The notes under the pieces are model-generated. The model was not told where the DNA came from, made no database searches, and worked only from the letters and a program-made list of their open reading frames with translations. Position numbers and translations under genes: made by a program. From assembly GCA_900469625.1 (NCBI GenBank), contig UBXV01000035.1, forward strand, positions 62,001 to 126,000: 64,000 nt of DNA. Reading direction: 5' to 3'. This DNA comes from Hyphomicrobiales bacterium (GTDB lineage: Bacteria; Pseudomonadota; Alphaproteobacteria; Rhizobiales; Rhizobiaceae). How positions within the stretch are numbered: position 1 is the stretch's first letter; every line of letters starts with the position of its first letter. Below, piece by piece: positions 45,961-54,983 of this stretch.

Positions 45961-47367
45961 ATGCGCTTGTTCCAGATAGGGATCGTTCTACCAATCGGCA
46001 TTACGCTCGCGGGCTGCCTGACCACGGCCGAATATCAACGGCCAGAAGTCCCGTCCGGCCTTAGCTGGCCGACACGGAAAGCTCCCGGCAGCAGGGAACA
46101 TCCCGCGACAACAGAACGGTGGTGGACGGCATTTGGTGATCCGGGCCTCGATGCCCTCGTCCCCGTCGTGCTTGCGGCCAACAATGATGTTATGGCCGCA
46201 AGCCTACGCGTGCGCCGCGCCGGTTTGAATGCAGGGCTATCAGCCGAGGCGGGCGCTCCGAAATTCTCGGGCGATGTCGGCGGAAGCGGGCGTATGCCCT
46301 TTGACCGCAGAGGCGACGCCAGCCAGAATGTTCAATCCAGCCTCGCCCTTTCCTACGAATTGGACTTGTGGGGGAAGATGGCGGCCGCTCGCGACATCGG
46401 CAATCTAGAAGCTTTAGCATCGACGGATGATCTTGAAGCCGCACGCCTGGCGGTCGCGGCAGCGACGGTGTCGACGTGGTGGCAACTCGCCCATGCGAAC
46501 CAGATGTTGGATAGCGCGTCTTTCGGGCTCGCCGTGACCTTGCGCACACGCGATATCGTCGAAACCATGCGTACAGCCGGGACAGCATCGGACCTCGAAC
46601 ACTACGAGATAACGCAGGCGCTAGAAGCGCAACGCGCCTCCCAGGAACTGCTCAAGCGCGACCGTGACGTGTTGCGCAACCGTCTAGTGGACCTGTTGAA
46701 TGGTAGGGCCAGCCCGCTAGCCGAGCCAAAACGGCTACCGCAAGGAAAATTGCCTGAATTGGCGCCTGGGCTGCCTGCGAGCCTTATAGGACGCCGGCCG
46801 GATCTGCGTGCAGCCGAAACGCGGCTTCGGGCAGCACTTCGCAGAACAGACGAAACGAGGGCAAGTTTTTATCCACCGATATCGCTGACGGGTAATCTTG
46901 GCGCCGGTGGCAAGGAACTTGCCGAACTCGTGGCCAATCCCGTAGCGACGCTCGGGACAAATGCGATCCTGCCATTTCTGAACATGCGCAAGATGGACCT
47001 GCAAATACGTGTTTCGGACGTTCAATACGAAGAGGCCGTCTCCTCCTTTCGTCGAACGATGCTGACGGCGTTGACCGAAGTCTCGAACGGCCTTTCATCC
47101 AGGGCATATCTCACCCGCCAGCACCAGCACCTGAGACGCGCGCTGGATGCGCGCAAGCGCGCCGAGGCACTTTACGAGACCCGGTTTCGTGCGGGGGCGA
47201 TTGCGCTGCGCCCTCTTCTTGACGCGCAGGAGGGCACGAGGCTAGCGACTGATAGCTTAATGAACAACCAGCTGGCGCGGCTCTTGAACGAAGCAACGCT
47301 TATCCGGGCCCTCGGCGGGACACCACCACAAGCAGTCGACCACAAGCTTGATTCAAAACCGCAATGA
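45961..47367 (+). CDS. Outer-membrane efflux lipoprotein, NodT/TolC family
   Basis: 468 aa starting 5 bases after macB. Lipobox LAGC near residue 19 (ITLAGCLT), then YQRPEVPSGLSWPT, WWTAFGDPGLDALV and two repeats of long helices (NDVMAASLRVRRAG, LPASLIGRRPDLRAAETRLR), typical of NodT-type RND/ABC outer-membrane factors. Completes a full tripartite pump MacA-MacB-OMF in one operon. Confidence 0.92.
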   Translation: MRLFQIGIVLPIGITLAGCLTTAEYQRPEVPSGLSWPTRKAPGSREHPATTERWWTAFGDPGLDALVPVVLAANNDVMAASLRVRRAGLNAGLSAEAGAPKFSGDVGGSGRMPFDRRGDASQNVQSSLALSYELDLWGKMAAARDIGNLEALASTDDLEAARLAVAAATVSTWWQLAHANQMLDSASFGLAVTLRTRDIVETMRTAGTASDLEHYEITQALEAQRASQELLKRDRDVLRNRLVDLLNGRASPLAEPKRLPQGKLPELAPGLPASLIGRRPDLRAAETRLRAALRRTDETRASFYPPISLTGNLGAGGKELAELVANPVATLGTNAILPFLNMRKMDLQIRVSDVQYEEAVSSFRRTMLTALTEVSNGLSSRAYLTRQHQHLRRALDARKRAEALYETRFRAGAIALRPLLDAQEGTRLATDSLMNNQLARLLNEATLIRALGGTPPQAVDHKLDSKPQ

Positions 47368-47527
47368 ATTTGTCATCGCTTGCCATGCAGAGACGTCGAC
47401 TTTGTGCACGTCCATAATCGCGTCGAGCCCCAAGCTCGCCCCCGCTGAGCAGCGGCAATCGATTTATCTTGAACCCTCGACTTAAAAGGAATCGAAACGC
47501 CGACAGCTAAAAGAATTGGCGTAGGAT

Positions 47528-47743
47528 TCACTCGTTGCCGAGCTCAGAGGGCCATATCAGGGCGCCGTGCAAAATGCGCAGTATGCGGACGCGGTCGACT
47601 GTCACCGTGTACGCGGCGACATAAGGAGTGCGCGGAATTACCAACTCCCGCGTTCCCTCAATTCGAACAGGGCGGCCGCTTTCGGGAAAGTCGAGGAGAC
47701 GCCGAACTGCATGCGCAATCTGCGTCTCGATCGTCAAGCGCAT
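47528..47743 (-). pseudogene. Truncated RelE/ParE-type toxin
   Basis: The 71-codon frame keeps the C-terminal two thirds of a RelE/ParE toxin (RLLDFPESGRPVRIEGTREL, VIPRTPYVAAYTV, RILRILHGALIWPSEL), but the first 25-30 residues (strand and helix beginning with W-x-x-x-A) are lacking. Its start overlaps the end of the antitoxin frame, which itself lacks its C-terminus. Both losses are explained by one deletion joining the middle of the antitoxin to the middle of the toxin. Confidence 0.6.
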
Positions 47744-47970
47744 ACTGCGCCCAGACAAGCCTCATCGGTTGCCAGCCCCACTTTGGCGCGGACCCAGGCA
47801 TCGCGGGCGTCACTGACCATCTCGAGCGGTAATGAGCCCTCGTTCGCCGTTCGCGTCAGAAGGATACGAACGGCGTCCGATACAGTCAGCCCCATGTTTT
47901 GCAGAACAGCCGTGGCGCGGTCCTTGATGTCCGCATCAATCCGCGTCTGGACCAGTGCATTTGCAGGCAT
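47734..47970 (-). pseudogene. RelB/DinJ-type antitoxin, C-terminally truncated
   Basis: 78 codons. The N-terminal ribbon-helix-helix (ALVQTRIDADIKDRATAVLQ, NMGLTVSDAVRILLTRTANE) is intact and typical of RelB/DinJ antitoxins. After AWVRAKV the sequence turns to GLATDEACLGAVCA and ends, whereas family members normally continue with about 20-30 residues that wrap the toxin. DNA binding may be retained; neutralisation is doubtful. It starts at ATG 47970 with GGAGA upstream. Confidence 0.65.
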
Positions 47971-48054
47971 GTCAAATCTCCTTCACAAGCACAATGCGCC
48001 TGCATGACAAAACCCAGTATCGTCGCTACTGGGGAGGCTTTGGAGTTTAGCCGC

Positions 48055-48078
48055 TTCCTGACGTTACATTATGCAATC
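48055..48078 (+). repeat. Dif-like 24-bp repeat, copy 3
   Basis: TTCCTGACG followed by TTACATTATGCAATC; three differences from the consensus. Complement core is GATTGCATAATGTAAC. It lies between the toxin-antitoxin remnant and a LysR fragment. Confidence 0.55.
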
Positions 48079-48098
48079 GTTTTGGGGCTCGGGCAGCT

Positions 48099-48213
48099 GT
48101 CGGATCGTCCTTCGACCAGGCGACGCCAAGGCCAATCCTGAAGTCCACCCCCCACTCACCTTCCGAAGCAGGAAGTTACGATTGGGCGGATCCAGCGTCC
48201 ATTCCGGTGCAAA
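48099..48213 (-). pseudogene. Frameshifted LysR C-terminal fragment
   Basis: The minus strand reads FAPEWTLDPPNRNFLLRKV and then, after a one-base shift in a G-run (near 48150), VDFRIGLGVAWSKDDPT. The two pieces line up with residues 250-285 of the intact LysR at 59243 (FAPEWTKDLPNRGFELRPV, VDLKIGLGVAWNKEDPT). Only about 38 codons remain, without start or stop. Third occurrence of this LysR C-terminus in the window. Confidence 0.7.
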
Positions 48214-48417
48214 TCTATCCTTCAGTTAAGCGCGCACCCAGGGGGAAAATGCCAGAGCGACCTGAAAACTCGGGTGTCTTCGAGCGAATGGTGGTGGTTC
48301 TCAAGAAACTGTTGGGGAAATAGCCACCTTGTGTGCCGATCAGTTTCACCGATAGCGATGGGCACACAGGCGCCATCTGTCTAACGCCATCACAGACCAA
48401 ATACAGAGATCACCGCC

Positions 48418-48487
48418 GTGATTCACTCGCTTTCAAAACGCCTTGTTGCCGAGGCCTTCGGGACGGGCCTGCTCGCGGTATCCGCTG
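48418..48487 (+). pseudogene. N-terminal fragment of an aquaporin-like gene
   Basis: From GTG 48418 the frame reads MIHSLSKRLVAEAFGTGLL followed by AVSAG, very like the start of AqpS-type MIP channels (K-x-L-V-A-E-x-x-G-T-x-L-L). The sequence then diverges (CIRPRQFT...) and no NPA motif follows in any frame. In rhizobia aqpS sits in arsenic-resistance operons; no ars genes are seen here. Confidence 0.4.
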
Positions 48488-48713
48488 GATGTATTCGACC
48501 GCGCCAGTTCACACTGCCTGCCTCCATCGATGTCTGCGTCAGCTGCGCACAGTCCACGCTCGATGAGGTAACCCGCGCGGCAGGCAAGCGATGGCCGTCG
48601 TCGGCGTCTGGGCAACCAAAACTTCACGTCCTGCATTGACCCCTCGCAACTTCAGCTAGACCGGCAGCGCAATTAGGCTTCTTACCTGCGGACGATGCCG
48701 CTATGATCGGGTC

Positions 48714-49994
48714 ATGGATACCCGTGATTGCAACAAGATCGCCGCGTGGTTGGCTGAGGCCGGCCTGCTAGGGATTCGAGACGAGGGCTCGTTGACGCAG
48801 GCATTCTGCGAACGATGCGTCGAGGCTGGACTGCCGCTCGGCAAAGCCTTCGTGATGATCGACACGCTACATCCGATGTATGAGGCGCGCGCGTATTTTT
48901 GGGACGAGGGGCCCGAAAACCCTTTCCGCGAAGAAGAGTATGTCGGCAGGCGTGATCCGAAAGGTACGGCGCAGTGGTCGCGTAGCCCCTTCCTGCAGAT
49001 GCTGCGCCGGCGCGAGACCTCGCTGCGCTGCCGGCTGGAGCACGGCGAAACCCACGGCTATTCAGCGATTCAGGAATTGTGTGACGCTGGTCAAACTGAC
49101 TATCTGGCTTTCGTCTACCGTACGCGGCAGGCAGTCCGCGCCGAAGATGTCGATGCATTCTATGCGCGTTTCACCACGGCCCGGCCGGGAGGATTCAGCG
49201 ACGCTGATGTGGCCTGCCTCGCGCAGCTGACGCCTCACCTCGGTCTCGCCATCAGGTCCGCTGCACAAACCCGGCTGACGAAGACGCTCGCCGAAGCCTA
49301 TCTCGGCCGCGATGCCGGCCGGCGTGTGCTCAGCGGCGCGATTCGACATGATGCTGTGAGGCGTATCCGGGCCGTGCTCTGGTATTCGGACATCACCGGC
49401 TACACCCATCTCTCCGAGTCCGTGCAGGCCGATCAGTTGATCCCTCTGATCAACGACTATGCAGAGGCGGTGATTGGGGCGGTCAAGTCGGCCGGCGGTG
49501 ATGTCCTGAAGCTGATCGGAGACGGCGTGCTGGCGATGTTTACGAGTTCCCGGCCGGAACATGCGTGCCGAGCGGCCGTTGACGCGGAGCACGATCTCCG
49601 GCTGCGGCTCGACCAGCTTGCACGCCGCCGCAAAACAGAGGGCTTGCCTGTCGCCGACATCCATCTCGGCCTGCATGCGGGCGATGTGCTCTACGGCAAC
49701 ATCGGCACACCCGACCGGCTCGATTTCACTGTGGTTGGCCAGGCAGTCAATGAAGTCAGCCGCATCAGCGACATGTGCCATTCCACGGGGCGAAACATGC
49801 TCTGCTCCTCGGAATTCGCCGACCTCCTGCTGGGGGAGGAACGAGACAAGCTCGTTTCCGTCGGGCGATTCGCTTTGAAAGGCGTTGGAAAAGCCAAGGA
49901 ATTGCTCACGCTCGATCCAAGCCTTGCAGCCGCGGGCACGACACCGAAAAAAATGACGACCTCTCGCCGACGGGCATCTGTGGCGAGGCCTTGA
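48714..49994 (+). CDS. Class III adenylate/guanylate cyclase
   Basis: 426-aa soluble protein. Residues about 1-210 are a sensor-like region (YFWDEGPENPFREEEY, HGETHGYSAIQELCDAGQTDYLAF) seen in rhizobial cyclases. The catalytic domain (about 218-385) has AVLWYSDITGYTHLSE (first metal Asp), GGDVLKLIGDGVLAMF (second metal Asp, Lys before it) and DFTVVGQAVNEVSRI (base-recognition Asp, transition-state Asn/Arg). All main catalytic residues are visible, so it is probably active and makes cAMP. It stands alone; Rhizobiaceae have many such paralogues. Confidence 0.9.
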   Translation: MDTRDCNKIAAWLAEAGLLGIRDEGSLTQAFCERCVEAGLPLGKAFVMIDTLHPMYEARAYFWDEGPENPFREEEYVGRRDPKGTAQWSRSPFLQMLRRRETSLRCRLEHGETHGYSAIQELCDAGQTDYLAFVYRTRQAVRAEDVDAFYARFTTARPGGFSDADVACLAQLTPHLGLAIRSAAQTRLTKTLAEAYLGRDAGRRVLSGAIRHDAVRRIRAVLWYSDITGYTHLSESVQADQLIPLINDYAEAVIGAVKSAGGDVLKLIGDGVLAMFTSSRPEHACRAAVDAEHDLRLRLDQLARRRKTEGLPVADIHLGLHAGDVLYGNIGTPDRLDFTVVGQAVNEVSRISDMCHSTGRNMLCSSEFADLLLGEERDKLVSVGRFALKGVGKAKELLTLDPSLAAAGTTPKKMTTSRRRASVARP

Positions 49995-50166
49995 TGGGAC
50001 AAGGCCTGTCACCGCGCCTTGCAGCCCGCGACTCGCGGCGAGCCTTGAACGTCCGCTTGATAAGCGCCGTCCCAATTTAGACCATCGCCCCGATCCTCCA
50101 CCTCGTTCCCTTTCAAGGGTCGTTCCTGCATTCCCGCGCGACGCGGCTGCATTGGGTGCGATGCCA

Positions 50167-50394
50167 TCAAGGGAGGTTCAAATCCAAACCAAGCATCGTG
50201 CTCAGGACATATGCGATGATCCCCACGAGCAGAAGGAATATAAGGAAGACCGCGGCCAGCATACCGCCCATGCGCAAGGCGGCCCGCCTTTCCTTCGTCG
50301 CCGCCTGAACATAGTGCCACTTGACTGCGAAATACATGCCAACGCCCAATACCAGTGCCTTGAACGCGCCGAAGACAATAGGTGTCCATTCCAT
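50167..50394 (-). CDS. Small membrane protein, two helices
   Basis: 75 aa: EWTPIVFGAFKALVLGVGMY is the first hydrophobic segment, then a basic loop (KWHYVQAATKERRAALR) and a second helix GGMLAAVFLIFLLLVGIIAY, ending STMLGLDLNLP. The positive loop suggests both termini are periplasmic. No family recognised. Codon use and composition look genuine. It is isolated; nothing around it hints at function. Confidence 0.6.
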   Translation of the reverse strand: MEWTPIVFGAFKALVLGVGMYFAVKWHYVQAATKERRAALRMGGMLAAVFLIFLLLVGIIAYVLSTMLGLDLNLP

Positions 50395-51203
50395 AATATG
50401 CTCTCATGTAGATTAGCTACGCACGCTATGACCCATTCGTGGCAAGCTATAGCCATTCATATGCAATGCTTAGGTGTATCGTCAGGCGGCCGCTCGACTA
50501 TTCACGCCGCTTGCGTTCTCCTGAATTTCGATACGTTGCGCTTTCGCCTTCATGCAAAACCGGCTTCTGGTGAGCCAGCCTTTCAACAACAGAATTGGCA
50601 GAGACAAGCCAGAAGCACGGGAGGAAGAGCGATGACGAGGTGCGCCCCTATAGAAGGCGAGTAAGCAATCTGTATCCGACAGAGTACTCCAGGCCGCAGG
50701 ATTCGCGTCGCGGTTTCAGCGATAGGCAGCGATTGAGGAGATGGCCTTGTCCACAAGGGGAACAAAGGCCGTTGATGGCAGTCCGGATGGGGGAGGAGTC
50801 GCGGCCACTTGGTGGTCATGTCGTTCTCCTAGCAGCAAGGATTGATTGCATACAAACCACATACAATATTCCTAACAATACTGTAACGATACAAACCGTC
50901 GCAGGCCTATATGACAGGCCGGCGGCTTGCTTTCGTCTCTTGCGTTCGAGACGCAGTCAGACCGCTGGTGTCGATACATTATGCGGCCTTCTGTAACGGC
51001 TAGGTACATTCTATTTCCAAGTGTTGGTTGTGGACGGCCTCCGATGTGCGCGGACGCCGCAGCCGTTTGACCAACGATGCGGTTCGTTCCCGTGGGGACA
51101 ACCAGGCAGTGCTGATTTTGCTGGGTGCTGGCTGCTGCCTTGCGTGATGCATGAGCGGCGCGTAGCTGAGACGCCCCCACGCCCTGCCCTCCTCGCGGGT
51201 GAC
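50395..51203. other. Gene-poor stretch containing a dif-like site
   Basis: About 800 bases between the small membrane protein and traA. No convincing gene on either strand. The middle (50845-50900) is AT-rich (TACAAACCACATACAATATT), and the fourth dif-like repeat is at 50965. It separates the mosaic region from the mobilisation block. Confidence 0.35.
50965..50988 (+). repeat. Dif-like 24-bp repeat, copy 4
   Basis: CTGGTGTCG followed by ATACATTATGCGGCC. The complement core GCCGCATAATGTATCGAC is identical to copy 5 over CGCATAATGTATCGAC; the outer left arm is diverged. CTAGGTAC lies 16 bases downstream of the core, comparable to CTAGCTAC after copies 2 and 5. Confidence 0.6.
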
Positions 51204-54200
51204 CTACATTCCCAAACCGAGCCCCCTCTTCAGCCCACGGGTCAGTTCGTAGCTCCGGCTCAACTCCGCCCGGTGTGTCCTATCGACGAGACGCGCGACG
51301 TCCTTGATGCGATCGATCACGGCGGGATCTTTCAACCCGAGCCGATCGAGCTCCTTCTTGAAACTCCTCGGATCCGCGCTGCCCAAACGCTGCTCAAGAG
51401 CGCGGGCAATGGTTTTGGTTTCCTCCAGCACCTGGCGCCCTTCCGGCGTGCCGGAGAGCTCTGTGAGAAACCGCGGTTTGTCGACCTGAGGCAAGGCATC
51501 GAACTGCTTCAAGATGTCCTCGCTGCGCCCGGTCAGACCGGGAACTTCAACCACGTCCCTCTTCTCACGCTGCCAGGCTTCCGATTTACGTTCGGCCTCA
51601 AGGCGGCGCGCCCAAGTGTTGGCCGCCGATGCGACATGGAGACCGAGGGCTTTGGAAGAGTGCTGAGCAGCTTTGCGCTCCTTGTTGTCGCCGAAGAACC
51701 CGCTCTTGCCGCGCAGCTCCCCGAACCGTTCCGGATACTCGGTCACGGAGGTTGCAAGCGTCTGCCCGTCTGCTCCGTTCTCGACGATCGCCTGTCCGAT
51801 TTTCACGGCAGCACTGTCCGGGTCAACATAGATTTGTCGACCAACGGATCGCACCGCCTCCATGGCGCGATCGAATTCCGGCTTTGCTTTTTCGCGTGCT
51901 ATCTCCTCGATGCTGCGTGCATATGTCGTGATCGCCGGGATGAGCGGTTTGACGCTCGCGTGCCCTACCTCTCGTGCAGCAAATCCCGTTTGCGTATCCT
52001 GCGCAGGCCCGGGTCTGGGGACCTCGGACGCCGGCGCGATGGCGATCTCACTCTGGATGCCGAACCCCTCAGCAAGCCCTCTGCGCGCGGCGAAGATGCT
52101 GGTGTAGTCGAGCGTCGTTTCCTTCGCGCCCGAGCGTCCCATGCTGGCGCCAAGCGCCTTCATGTCCTTCATCTCATCCCGGCCGGCATAGAGCCGCACA
52201 TCGTCGCGATGGCGGGTCATGGCGACATAGGCCAGATGCCGGTCCATGGTGCTGGATGCCATGACGAAGGTGCTGTCGACCGTTGCCCCTTGCGACTTGT
52301 GGATCGTCGTCGCGTAGCCGTGATCAAAGGATCGGTAACTGTTGACCGGTATGGAGACTGCGCGGCCGCTTTTGTTCGCGCCACCGCTGCCGTCGAGGCG
52401 TATATATAGTGCGTCCGGCTCGACGGCCTCAACGGTTCCAAGCATGCCGTTCTTCGCGCCGAGATCGCGGTTGTTTTCGAGAAGCACAATGCGATCGCCA
52501 AGGGCGAAGGACCGGTCGCCATTGTTGGTCCGGTAGATACGTTCCCGCCCGAGGGCCGCATCCTCTTGGTCACCGCGCGCCAGTCGACCACGCTCCTGAA
52601 GGCCCGACCTGATGTCGGCGTTGATAGCCCTAACGTCGACGCGCCGATGCGCGAGCGCGATGCGGGACCCCGCTGCTCGTGCCTCGCTGTCGGCGAGATA
52701 GTCAGACACTAAAGCTGCGCGAGCCTCGTCGCGATGATCGCGGAATTGAACCGCCCCACGCTGGGCATAGACCGCCAGCCCCTCGCCCGTGCGATGCGTG
52801 GCAAAGGCGATCGACGCCTCGCGCTGCCAGGCTTCTTTCTGACGGCGGATTTCGGAGAGCTCGACCGCTCCGATCCGCTCGGAGATCGCCCGGAAGGGAG
52901 ACCCGGCGCCGATCGCCTGCAGCTGCTCGTGATCGCCGACGAGCACGAGCTTGGCGCCTCGCACTTCAGCTTGCTTGACGAACCTCGCAAGCTGCCGACT
53001 TGCAATCATGCCGGCCTCATCGATGACGAGGATATCGCCCTTTCCAAGCAGCCCTTTCTCATTCTGCCAGCCGTATTCCCAGGAGGCCAAAGTGCGCGCC
53101 GCGATCCCTGAAGATTTCTCCAGTCCCTCGGCCGCCTTGCCGGCCAGAGCGGCGCCATGAACACGGTAGCCTTGCATCTCCCAGGCCTGACGTGCCGCAG
53201 CAAGCATGGTGGATTTTCCGGCTCCGGCAAACCCAATCACGGTCGCGATCTGCTCAGGCCCTGTGATGTGGCGCACCGCCGCGCGCTGCTCTTCGCTGAG
53301 CCCCGTGCGCGTTGTCTTCACGTCGCGATCAACCGGACGCTGATCCGTTCCGCTGGCCGGCTTAGGTGACGCAGAAGAAGCGCTTCCTCGAATGGCCTGG
53401 TCCTGAATGTCTAGGGCCCGCTCGACATAGGAACGGTGGACAGAGTGACTGGAACGCTGAGCCATGCGGTCTGCGCTTGAGGCCATCGCATACTCGATCT
53501 CAACCGTTCCCCGCGTCGAATAACGCGCCAGCTCCGTCGCGGTTTCTGGCTTCAGTTCCACCAGCGCCGGCGAAGCCATGACCGCGGCAAAGGCGTTTCG
53601 GAACCGATCGGGATCGTCGATGTAGCGATGCAGTGCGCGCGCCACATCGTGACGATCAAACACGCTCTTCTCGCCGGTGATGATCGCCAGAACCTCTTCG
53701 GGCTTCTTTCGGATCAAATCGGCGTTGGAGCGCGCCGCCTTCGCATCGATCCGCCCGCGCGACACCTCCATGCCGCGCCGATCCATCTGCGACGCATGCA
53801 CGCCCATATGCTCGGTCGGCTCGATCTCCAAACCACGCTCGAGATGCGAACGATGGTCGACCCGGACATCAAGACCGAGCCGTGCCAGATGGCGATTGGT
53901 CTGGTGCTCCCAGAGCTGCCGGATATCACGAAGCTGCATGTGCGAGGTCGGCTGATCGTGGTTGAGCAGCCATTTGTTCTCGCGCTCGATCAGCGTCTTT
54001 TCGCCGAGGCCCTGTTCCGTCACCACCCGCGTTGTCATCACCACATGCGCGTGGACGTTGCGGATGTCGCTTTCACCCTGCGGCTGGTGGATCGAGAAGT
54101 CGACGGCGGCGCCGTAGCGGTTGGCAAGCTCGCGCGCAAAGTCGCGCGTCAGCGCCAGCCGATCGCTCGCGCTCATCTCATGCGGAAGGGCGATCTCAAA

Positions 54201-54464
54201 CTCACGCGCTACGCGCGCGTCTTTGCGGCTCTCGGCTTTCTCAACCGCGTTCCAAAGCGTCGAACGATCGAGCGCCCAGTCCGCATTCACGCCATCAGGA
54301 AGCACGATCTCGGAATGCTCGACGCCCTGCTTCCTGGTGAAATCATGCACGATGCCGTCGCGCTCATTCAGCATCTTCGTCGCCGTGCGATAGGCGATTG
54401 CGGCAACCGCACTGCGGCCGCCGCTTCGAGCGATCGGTTTCATGCTGCAATGGTAGATGGCCAA
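51204..54464 (-). CDS. traA: TraA relaxase/helicase, Ti-plasmid type
   Basis: 1086 aa from TTG 54464 (GGAGAG 6 bases upstream), beginning AIYHCSMKPIARSGGRSAVA. The MobA/MobL relaxase domain covers about residues 1-220 with the metal-binding H-x-H in NVHAHVVMTTR near 138. An SF1 helicase follows: Walker A IGFAGAGKSTM near 412, ILVIDEAGMI, VLVGDHEQLQAIGAG and, near 700, GYATTIHKSQGATVDSTFV. The long C-terminus is as in Agrobacterium TraA (about 1100 aa). It nicks oriT, found just upstream, and unwinds the strand for transfer. Divergent from traC/coupling-protein genes. Confidence 0.96.
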   Translation of the reverse strand: MAIYHCSMKPIARSGGRSAVAAIAYRTATKMLNERDGIVHDFTRKQGVEHSEIVLPDGVNADWALDRSTLWNAVEKAESRKDARVAREFEIALPHEMSASDRLALTRDFARELANRYGAAVDFSIHQPQGESDIRNVHAHVVMTTRVVTEQGLGEKTLIERENKWLLNHDQPTSHMQLRDIRQLWEHQTNRHLARLGLDVRVDHRSHLERGLEIEPTEHMGVHASQMDRRGMEVSRGRIDAKAARSNADLIRKKPEEVLAIITGEKSVFDRHDVARALHRYIDDPDRFRNAFAAVMASPALVELKPETATELARYSTRGTVEIEYAMASSADRMAQRSSHSVHRSYVERALDIQDQAIRGSASSASPKPASGTDQRPVDRDVKTTRTGLSEEQRAAVRHITGPEQIATVIGFAGAGKSTMLAAARQAWEMQGYRVHGAALAGKAAEGLEKSSGIAARTLASWEYGWQNEKGLLGKGDILVIDEAGMIASRQLARFVKQAEVRGAKLVLVGDHEQLQAIGAGSPFRAISERIGAVELSEIRRQKEAWQREASIAFATHRTGEGLAVYAQRGAVQFRDHRDEARAALVSDYLADSEARAAGSRIALAHRRVDVRAINADIRSGLQERGRLARGDQEDAALGRERIYRTNNGDRSFALGDRIVLLENNRDLGAKNGMLGTVEAVEPDALYIRLDGSGGANKSGRAVSIPVNSYRSFDHGYATTIHKSQGATVDSTFVMASSTMDRHLAYVAMTRHRDDVRLYAGRDEMKDMKALGASMGRSGAKETTLDYTSIFAARRGLAEGFGIQSEIAIAPASEVPRPGPAQDTQTGFAAREVGHASVKPLIPAITTYARSIEEIAREKAKPEFDRAMEAVRSVGRQIYVDPDSAAVKIGQAIVENGADGQTLATSVTEYPERFGELRGKSGFFGDNKERKAAQHSSKALGLHVASAANTWARRLEAERKSEAWQREKRDVVEVPGLTGRSEDILKQFDALPQVDKPRFLTELSGTPEGRQVLEETKTIARALEQRLGSADPRSFKKELDRLGLKDPAVIDRIKDVARLVDRTHRAELSRSYELTRGLKRGLGLGM

Positions 54465-54502
54465 GCGACACTCTCCAAAGTCGCACAACCATACAACGCA
54501 TT

Positions 54503-54532
54503 GAGTTGCACAGCAACTCGTAAGTGCGCCCT
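54503..54532 (+). other. oriT: Origin of transfer (oriT), Q-type nic region
   Basis: Inverted repeat GAGTTGC-ACA-GCAACTC is followed by GTAAGTGCGCCCT (54520-54532). RSF1010- and Ti-type oriTs have exactly this order: inverted repeat, then G-[GT]-T-A-A-x-T-G-C-G-C-C-C-T containing the nick. It lies in the divergent interval between traA and traC, where Ti-type relaxases have their oriT. Nicking would be expected within the GCGCCCT end. Confidence 0.85.
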
Positions 54533-54689
54533 TAAAACTTCGTTCGCTTCGCTCTCTTCGTCCGGGATCATGCAAGATGCACCGTTCCAGTGCCAATTCA
54601 GGGTTGTGCATTCCGCAGCGTTGAATAGCTTTCAGGCACAACGCGCAATGGCAGAAACTCTGGGGCATCACAAGCACAAGGAGTACCGC

Positions 54690-54983
54690 ATGGCACGCAA
54701 GTCGATCACCCAACGCCTCGCAGAACTCGAAGAGCGCAAGAAGACGCTCAAAGCCCGGCTCGGAAAACAGGAGCGCGCCCAGGACACCCGCCGCAAGATC
54801 CTGCTTGGCGCGTTGGTGCTTCACCGGCTGGAGCACTCCAACGATCCGGAATTTACGCGTCGTTTGCGGGAGTGGCTGCAACGAGAGTTGCCCGGCTTTC
54901 TGGTGCGCGACGCTGACAAGACGCTGTTTGATGACATCCTCGGTTCGGCTGAGATCGAGGCGAACAGCAGGGCGGCGGAATGA
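54690..54983 (+). CDS. TraC-like conjugal transfer / relaxosome accessory protein
   Basis: 97-aa basic helical protein: ARKSITQRLAELEERKKTLKARLGKQERA forms a coiled-coil-like helix, then DTRRKILLGALVLHRLE as in small Ti/Sym plasmid TraC/TraD proteins, and a C-terminal WLQRELPGFLVRDADKTLFDDIL. ATG 54690 has AAGGAG upstream. Overlaps the coupling-protein ATG by four bases. It probably assists TraA at oriT. Ti plasmids have separate TraC and TraD; this gene combines features of both, so I give no symbol. Confidence 0.78.
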   Translation: MARKSITQRLAELEERKKTLKARLGKQERAQDTRRKILLGALVLHRLEHSNDPEFTRRLREWLQRELPGFLVRDADKTLFDDILGSAEIEANSRAAE

